DNA of 32,512 bases. Source: Gemmatimonadales bacterium (GTDB lineage Bacteria; Gemmatimonadota; Gemmatimonadetes; Gemmatimonadales; GWC2-71-9). Of this stretch, positions 28,223-32,512 are shown in pieces. The first letter of the stretch is position 1. Each line of letters starts with the position of its first letter. Made by a program: the position numbers and the translations under genes. Under the pieces are notes generated by a model, which saw only the letters and a list, made by a program, of their open reading frames with translations, ran no database searches and had not been told where the DNA came from. The stretch spans positions 1-32,512 of the forward strand of contig JACCQZ010000338.1 of assembly GCA_013813875.1 (NCBI GenBank), in the 5' to 3' direction.

Positions 28223-29735
28223 GCCGCGGGTGGAGCCGCTCGACCAGTACAACCGGCAGCTCCTCGCCAATGTCCACCCGACGGACTGGATCAATCCGGA
28301 GCCGCGCGGCCGCTATCATCTCGTGGTCGTCGGCGCCGGGACAGCGGGGCTGGTGAGCGCTTCGATCGCAGGGGGACTCGGAGCCCGAGTCGCCCTGATC
28401 GAGCGTCACCTCATGGGCGGCGACTGCCTCAACGTCGGCTGCGTTCCCTCCAAGGCGATGATCAGCGCGGCGCGGTCGTGGCAGGCGGCGGCGGATTCGA
28501 GCCGCCGGTTCGGCGGGCCCGGCGTGGCAGGCGGCGGCAGCTTCGCCGATGCGATGCAGCGGATGCGCCGGCTCCGCGCCGGTATCAGCCCGGTGGACAG
28601 CGCGCGCCGCTTCCGCGATCTCGGAGTGGACGTTTTCCTGGACGAAGGCCGCTTTACCGGGCCGGACAGCGTCATGGTGGGCGACAAGGTGCTGCGCTTC
28701 CGCCGCGCGGTCATTGCCACCGGCGCGCGCGCGGCGCCGCCGCCGATTCCGGGGCTGGAGCGCACGGGGTATCTCACCAATGAGACCATCTTCGGCCTGA
28801 CCGAGCTGCCGGGTCACCTCCTCGTCATCGGGGCGGGGCCGATCGGGTGTGAGATGGCGCAGGCGTTCGCCCGATACGGCGCTCGGGTGACGGTAATCAA
28901 TCAGGCCGCGCACATCCTGCCGCGGGAAGACGTGGACGCGGGCCAGATCGTCCAGCGCGCCATGGAGGGCCACGGCGTGCAGTTCCTCCATCAGGCCGAG
29001 GTAAGGCGGGCCGAGAGCAGGGACGGGCGCCGCGTCCTGCACGTTGAGCGCGATGGAAGGACCGAGGAGATCGTCGGTGACCGGATTCTGGTGGCCACAG
29101 GTCGTGCGGCTAACGTCGAAGGCCTGGGGCTGGAGGCCGCCGGGGTGAGGTGGGAGCGGAGCGGGGTGACGGTGGATGACCGGATGCAGACCTCCAATCC
29201 GCGAATCTACGCCGTGGGCGACATCGCCTCCAAGTACCACTTTACCCACGCCGCAGACGCCCAGGCCCGCCTGGTCATCGGCAATGCGCTCTTCTTCGGA
29301 CTTGGCGGTGGCAAGGCGAGCCGGCTGGTCATACCGTGGGCCACCTACACGACCCCGGAGCTGGCTCACGTCGGGATGTCCCAGCGCGACGCGATCGCGG
29401 CGGGGCACCAGGTGCACACCATTACGGTGCCGTTGCACGAGGTGGACCGGGCCGTGCTCGACGGCCAGGAGGAGGGATTCTTCCGGGTGCACCTGGAAAA
29501 GGGCAGCGATCGAATTCTGGGCGCGACGCTGGTGGCCGAACACGCCGGCGACATGATCGGCGAGATCGTGCTGGCAATGACCGCCGGCCTGGGTCTGGGT
29601 AAGATCGGGTCCACGATTCATCCGTATCCGACGCAGGCCGAGGTATTCCGAAAGGCGGCGGACTCCTGGCGGCGAACCCGGCTGACGCCGGCGGCCAAGC
29701 GCGTGTTCCAGTGGTTTTTCGAGGTGGTTCGATAG
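28200..29735 (+). CDS. Mercuric-reductase-like FAD/NAD(P) disulfide oxidoreductase
   Basis: A 511-residue class I pyridine nucleotide-disulfide oxidoreductase. It has an FAD-binding GAGTAG (45-50), the redox pair C76/C81 in GGDCLNVGCVPSK, an NAD(P)-binding GAGPIG (211-216), the second FAD motif ending in AVGD (338-341), and the C-terminal catalytic HPYPTQAE (474-481). It lacks the N-terminal HMA domain and the C-terminal vicinal cysteines of true MerA, so mercury reduction should not be assumed; no other mer gene is nearby. Compared with lipoamide dehydrogenase it has about 35 extra N-terminal residues. Overlap with the TVP38 gene makes a membrane-associated redox role likely; the substrate is unknown. 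Confidence 0.92.
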   Translation: MATVTSAEPRVEPLDQYNRQLLANVHPTDWINPEPRGRYHLVVVGAGTAGLVSASIAGGLGARVALIERHLMGGDCLNVGCVPSKAMISAARSWQAAADSSRRFGGPGVAGGGSFADAMQRMRRLRAGISPVDSARRFRDLGVDVFLDEGRFTGPDSVMVGDKVLRFRRAVIATGARAAPPPIPGLERTGYLTNETIFGLTELPGHLLVIGAGPIGCEMAQAFARYGARVTVINQAAHILPREDVDAGQIVQRAMEGHGVQFLHQAEVRRAESRDGRRVLHVERDGRTEEIVGDRILVATGRAANVEGLGLEAAGVRWERSGVTVDDRMQTSNPRIYAVGDIASKYHFTHAADAQARLVIGNALFFGLGGGKASRLVIPWATYTTPELAHVGMSQRDAIAAGHQVHTITVPLHEVDRAVLDGQEEGFFRVHLEKGSDRILGATLVAEHAGDMIGEIVLAMTAGLGLGKIGSTIHPYPTQAEVFRKAADSWRRTRLTPAAKRVFQWFFEVVR

Positions 29736-29782
29736 GGGGGCGGCGGGAGGGCTGTCACCGATGCGCAGGACGCTGAGTCCTG

Positions 29783-29807
29783 TGTCACCCCGAACGAAGT
29801 GAAGGGG
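29783..29807. repeat. Dispersed REP-like repeat, copy 1
   Basis: The sequence reads TGTCACCCCGAACGAAGTGA followed by AGGGG. CCCC (29788-29791) and GGGG (29804-29807) are inverted around the GAACGAAGTGAA core. It resembles the two other copies at 29886 and 30791. Confidence 0.5.
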
Positions 29808-29827
29808 ACCATGCCGGGTCATGGCCC
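29804..29827 (+). terminator. Candidate hairpin after the flavoprotein gene
   Basis: CCATG (29809-29813) and CATGG (29820-29824) form a perfect 5-bp stem around CCGGGT. It can extend through GGG/CCC with one bulged base. Only a short T run follows, so intrinsic termination is uncertain. Confidence 0.3.
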
Positions 29828-29885
29828 TTACAGATCGTCGTGACGGCCCACTCCTCCCCGCCGTCATCATCCCGCCCTAGCCGTT

Positions 29886-29912
29886 GTGATCCCGAGCGGA
29901 GCGAGGGATCTT
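29886..29912. repeat. Dispersed REP-like repeat, copy 2
   Basis: GATCCC (29888-29893) and GGGATC (29905-29910) are perfect inverted arms around GAGCGGAGCGA. If translated it gives DPERSEGS, a typical spurious peptide of such repeats, which argues against extending mscL upstream to 29840. Confidence 0.6.
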
Positions 29913-29971
29913 GCACGGATCGAGCGAACTCGGCCAGGACAGCTCGGTCTCCTCTCCACAAGGCGGCAGGC

Positions 29972-30424
29972 ATGCTCAAGGAGTTCAAGGCGTTCGCCAT
30001 GCGCGGGAATGTGCTCGACCTGGCGGTCGGCATCATCATCGGCGGCGCGTTCGGCACCATCATCAAATCGCTGGTGGACGACGTCATCATGCCCCCCGTG
30101 GGCCTGGCGCTCGGCGGGGTGGACTTCGCCGATCTTTTTCTGCTGCTCGAGGCGGGCGCCAAGGCCGCACCGCCCTACGCCACCCTCGCCGAGGCCCAGG
30201 GCGCCGGCGCGGTGACCGTCAACTACGGGCTCTTCATCAATAGCATTATCACCTTCCTCATCATCGCGTTCGCGGTGTTCCTCCTGGTGCGGGCCGCCAA
30301 CCGCCTCCGGCCCGAGGAAGCGGCCGCCGCCCCCACAACGCGGGATTGTCCCTACTGCCGTATGGCCATCCCGGTGGCCGCGACTCGCTGCCCCCAGTGC
30401 ACCTCCGACCTCAGAACGGTCTGA
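29972..30424 (+). CDS. mscL: Large-conductance mechanosensitive channel MscL with C-terminal zinc ribbon
   Basis: A 150-residue homo-oligomeric inner-membrane channel that opens under membrane tension to release solutes on hypo-osmotic shock. The N-terminal helix MLKEFKAFAMRGNVLDLAVG leads into TM1 (about 15-43) with the glycine-rich gate IIIGGAFG and the VDDVIMPP end. A periplasmic loop (44-85) and TM2 (about 87-108, NYGLFINSIITFLIIAF) follow. The usual C-terminal helical bundle is replaced by a zinc-ribbon-like CPYC (126-129) and CPQC (140-143) tail. The frame is open to 29840, but the extra residues come from repeat sequence and the family start is the ATG at 29972. A weak AGGCGGCAGG site precedes it. 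The winged-helix gene follows after 9 nt. Confidence 0.95.
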   Translation: MLKEFKAFAMRGNVLDLAVGIIIGGAFGTIIKSLVDDVIMPPVGLALGGVDFADLFLLLEAGAKAAPPYATLAEAQGAGAVTVNYGLFINSIITFLIIAFAVFLLVRAANRLRPEEAAAAPTTRDCPYCRMAIPVAATRCPQCTSDLRTV

Positions 30425-30433
30425 CCGGCACCC

Positions 30434-30769
30434 ATGGCTGAGCCCGACGTCAGCGCCGCCGGCCACGGGGCGCTGGGTCTGGAGCGCCTCATTCACGAGC
30501 GCATGCGCCTCGCGATCGTGAGCGGTCTCGCGGTGACTCACTCGCTCACCTTCAACGAGCTGAAGCGGCAGCTGGGAACCACCGACGGCAACCTCAGCGT
30601 CCACGCCCGCAAACTGGAGGAAGCCGGTTACGTCGTCTGCAGCAAGTCGGTGGAGGGCAAGGTGCCGCGAACCGAGTACCGTCTGAGCTCCGCCGGCCGG
30701 GAGGCGCTCGGGCGATATCTGGCACAGATGGAGGCGCTGATCCACGCCACTCGGAATGGCGGTTGGTAG
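30434..30769 (+). CDS. Small winged-helix transcriptional regulator (HTH_34/MarR-like)
   Basis: A 111-residue single-domain DNA-binding protein. The recognition region LTFNELKRQLGTTDGNLSVH (38-57) is followed by ARKLEEAGYV (58-67) and a wing containing GKVPRTEYRLSSAGREAL (75-92). This is the pattern of PF13601-type regulators, which usually act as small dimers. The C-terminal helix (about 90-105) is probably for dimerisation. No ligand domain or metal-binding cysteine cluster is visible; there is one lone cysteine near 69. It lies 9 nt downstream of mscL and 102 nt upstream of the Rieske oxidoreductase. It could regulate either, and position alone does not decide. Confidence 0.88.
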   Translation: MAEPDVSAAGHGALGLERLIHERMRLAIVSGLAVTHSLTFNELKRQLGTTDGNLSVHARKLEEAGYVVCSKSVEGKVPRTEYRLSSAGREALGRYLAQMEALIHATRNGGW

Positions 30770-30790
30770 AAAACTCGCTGCCCAACCGTC

Positions 30791-30813
30791 TGTCACGCTG
30801 AGCGGAGCGAAGC
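30791..30813. repeat. Dispersed REP-like repeat, copy 3
   Basis: TGTCACGCTGAGCGGAGCGA followed by AGC in the 102-nt gap before the Rieske gene. CGCT and AGCG arms flank GAGCGGAGCGA, the same core as copy 2. Confidence 0.55.
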
Positions 30814-30871
30814 GGCCGAAACGTCACCCTCTTCAGCCAGTACCAGATCACGATACAGGAGACGTGAACTC

Positions 30872-32407
30872 ATGGCAGCCGACCAGGACGCACCCACCGG
30901 ACCCGATCTCACGCAAGGGATAGCGATTGACGCCGTCTCGGATGGTGGCAGCTTGACCGGTCAGGCCGACGGTGAAGCGGTCCTCCTGGTCCGCCAAGGC
31001 TCAGAGTGGTTTGCCATTGGCGCCACCTGCACCCACTACGGCGGCCCGCTGGGCGAGGGGTTGATCGTGGGAGACACGGTGCGCTGCCCCTGGCACCACG
31101 CCTGCTTCAGCCTGCGCACCGGTCTGTCGCTCCGCCCACCCGCCCTCAAGAGCTCCAGTTGCTGGACGGTCGAGCAGCGCGATGGGAAGGTGTTCGTCAC
31201 CGGCAAGGCTCCCTCGCCGCCGGTGCGAAGCGGTTCCGCCGGAAAGCCGGGGCAGCCCGCTTCGGTAATCGTGGTGGGCGGGGGCGCCGCCGGTGACAAC
31301 GCGATCGCCACTCTGCGCCTCGAGGGCTACGCCGGCCCCATTACAGTCGTTGACCCCGATGACGCGGCGCCCTACGACCGCCCGAACTGCTCCAAAGACT
31401 ACCTCGCCGGCAACGCGCCGGAGGAGTGGCTGCCGCTTCGTCCTGCCGAGTTCGACCGCGACCGGGGTATCGAGCGGCTGGCCGGCAGGCGGGTGACCGA
31501 CTTGGCGCCGCGTGACCGGCGGATTACGCTCGACGATGGAACGACCCGTGAATACGGCGCGCTGCTGCTGGCCACGGGAGCCACTCCCGTCCGGCTGCCG
31601 CAGGGCGTGGTTGGCGGTGACGCCAAGGTCCATTATCTCCGCACTCTCGCCGACAGCCGCGCGATCATCGCGGCTGCCAAGGACGCACGCCGGGCCGTGG
31701 TGCTTGGCGCGAGTTTCATCGGCCTCGAGGTGGCGGCCTCGCTGAGGGCACGGGACCTGGAGGTGCACGTCGTCGCTCCCGACAAGCGGCCGCTCGAGCG
31801 GGTCATGGGCGCCGAGCTCGGCGATTTCATCCGGCGGCTGCACCAGGAGCACGGCGTCACCTTTCATCTGGAGCAGCAGGCGCGGGAGATCGGCGGGGGC
31901 GCGGTAACTCTGGCCAACGGCGAGCGGCTGTCCGCCGATCTGGTCGTGGCCGGGATCGGCGTCCGTCCCAACGTCGAGTTGGCCGAGGCGGCGGGGCTTG
32001 CGCTGGAGCGGGGCGTTCTGGTGGACGAGCGGCTGCAGACGAGCGCGCCGGGCATCTACGCTGCCGGGGACATTGCCCGCTGGCCCGATCCCCACACCGG
32101 CGAGCGAATCAGAGTGGAGCACTGGGTGGTAGCCCAGCGCCAGGGCCAAACGGCGGCCCGCAACATTCTGGGCCTGGACCAGCGCTTCGACCAGGTCCCC
32201 TTCTTCTGGAGTCAGCATTACGACGTCCCGATCAACTACGTGGGCCACGCCGAACAGTGGGACGTTATAGAAGTAGACGGTGACATCAACGCGCGCGACT
32301 GCACCCTCCGCTTCCGCAAAGGCGGCCGGACACTCGCGGTAGCGACGATCTACCGGGACCGCGAGAGTCTCGAGACCGAGCTGGCCATGGAGCTTGCAGC
32401 GGGCTGA
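30872..32407 (+). CDS. Rieske [2Fe-2S]-FAD-dependent pyridine nucleotide oxidoreductase
   Basis: A 511-residue two-part redox protein. The N-terminal Rieske domain (about 12-112) has both cluster motifs, C53-T-H55 and C72-P-W-H75. The C-terminal flavoprotein part (about 131-511) has FAD-binding GGGAAG (136-141), NAD(P)-binding GASFIG (279-284) and the second FAD motif AAGD (397-400). This layout matches AIFM3/nitrite-reductase-like NAD(P)H oxidoreductases in which the flavin passes electrons to the attached Rieske centre; the terminal acceptor is unknown. AGGAG at 30857-30861, 10 nt upstream, supports ATG 30872. There is no signal peptide, so it is probably cytoplasmic. The separate ribosome-binding site and the preceding repeat suggest a separate transcription unit. 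Confidence 0.93.
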   Translation: MAADQDAPTGPDLTQGIAIDAVSDGGSLTGQADGEAVLLVRQGSEWFAIGATCTHYGGPLGEGLIVGDTVRCPWHHACFSLRTGLSLRPPALKSSSCWTVEQRDGKVFVTGKAPSPPVRSGSAGKPGQPASVIVVGGGAAGDNAIATLRLEGYAGPITVVDPDDAAPYDRPNCSKDYLAGNAPEEWLPLRPAEFDRDRGIERLAGRRVTDLAPRDRRITLDDGTTREYGALLLATGATPVRLPQGVVGGDAKVHYLRTLADSRAIIAAAKDARRAVVLGASFIGLEVAASLRARDLEVHVVAPDKRPLERVMGAELGDFIRRLHQEHGVTFHLEQQAREIGGGAVTLANGERLSADLVVAGIGVRPNVELAEAAGLALERGVLVDERLQTSAPGIYAAGDIARWPDPHTGERIRVEHWVVAQRQGQTAARNILGLDQRFDQVPFFWSQHYDVPINYVGHAEQWDVIEVDGDINARDCTLRFRKGGRTLAVATIYRDRESLETELAMELAAG

Positions 32408-32458
32408 ACGGGCTTGGGAGTCCAGGCATTGTGCGGCGCTCCGGTGCTGTATTCACAG

Positions 32459-32512
32459 GAAGGGCACGAAGGGCACGAAGGGCACGAAGGGCACGAAGGG
32501 CACGAAGGGCAC
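32459..32512. repeat. 9-bp tandem repeat (GAAGGGCAC), cut by window edge
   Basis: Six perfect head-to-tail copies of GAAGGGCAC run up to the last base of the window, so the true copy number is unknown. The array begins about 50 nt after the Rieske gene stop. There are no spacers, so it is a minisatellite, not a CRISPR. Confidence 0.9.

Larger units (their letters stand above)
29736..29971. other. Intergenic region with hairpins and repeat copies
   Basis: This 236-nt gap holds no credible gene. It contains an inverted repeat CAGGAC-5 nt-GTCCTG (29766-29782), a second hairpin, two copies of a dispersed repeat, and a partial third copy near 29863-29875. No clear promoter hexamers were found. 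Confidence 0.7.

Noticed and set aside
28200-29735. Calling the flavoprotein a true mercuric reductase (merA)
   Set aside because: No HMA domain, no C-terminal vicinal cysteines, and no mer genes nearby. Only the common disulfide oxidoreductase core is present.
29840-29971. Upstream extension of mscL
   Set aside because: The extra residues include DPERSEGS, the translation of a dispersed repeat. MscL proteins start at MLKEFKAFAMRG.
30719-30734. TGGCAC as a possible sigma-54 -24 element before the Rieske gene
   Set aside because: The -12 element (TTGC-type) is missing at the required spacing, and the match lies inside the winged-helix gene.
32459-32512. Possible CRISPR array at the window end
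   Set aside because: Units are 9 bp and directly adjacent, with no spacers.

Overview
The window is a GC-rich, gene-dense bacterial stretch with every recognisable gene on the + strand. The main content is a run of large MacB/FtsX-type permeases of the kind catalogued as ADOP (Acidobacterial duplicated orphan permease). With high GC, very tight gene packing and GAGCGGAGCGA-type dispersed repeats, this suggests an environmental bacterium, most likely Gemmatimonadota, with Acidobacteriota as the main alternative. There is no rRNA, tRNA or marker gene here to settle the phylum.

Region 1 (3-24728) looks like one polycistron. The order is P1 (5' end cut by the window edge), P2, P3, a LolD-type ATPase, P4, P5, P6, a split and internally deleted permease (P7), P8, P9, P10, and a second ATPase. 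Intact permeases are 795-820 residues. Each is an internal duplication of a four-helix MacB permease, with two periplasmic MacB-PCD domains and two FtsX modules. Genes overlap by ATGA/GTGA, abut, or lie 2-19 nt apart. The C-terminal 84 residues after the last ALGA-type coupling motif have the same length in all ten copies. Where the next gene overlaps, the arginine codon of the terminal LRxE is AGG and supplies a GAGG ribosome-binding site for it.

Region 2 (24725-27449) continues without a gap into a sigma-54-dependent NtrC-family response regulator, with a GAFTDA variant of the GAFTGA loop, and a histidine kinase. The kinase has two membrane helices and almost no extracytoplasmic loop, as in intramembrane-sensing kinases that monitor a transporter. 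A reasonable model is a multi-permease envelope export or lipid/peptide-handling system served by shared ATPases and read out by its own two-component system. No HlyD/MacA-type adaptor or outer-membrane factor is visible.

Region 3 (27485-32512) is ordinary accessory and housekeeping content. It holds a TVP38/DedA membrane protein overlapping a mercuric-reductase-like flavoprotein, MscL with a C-terminal zinc ribbon, a small winged-helix regulator, and a Rieske-FAD oxidoreductase. The two larger intergenic gaps (29736-29971 and 30770-30871) carry copies of a dispersed repeat and hairpins. The window ends inside a 9-bp tandem repeat. No stretch of more than 300 bases lacks a gene, and no CRISPR, insertion sequence, RNA gene or replication origin was seen.
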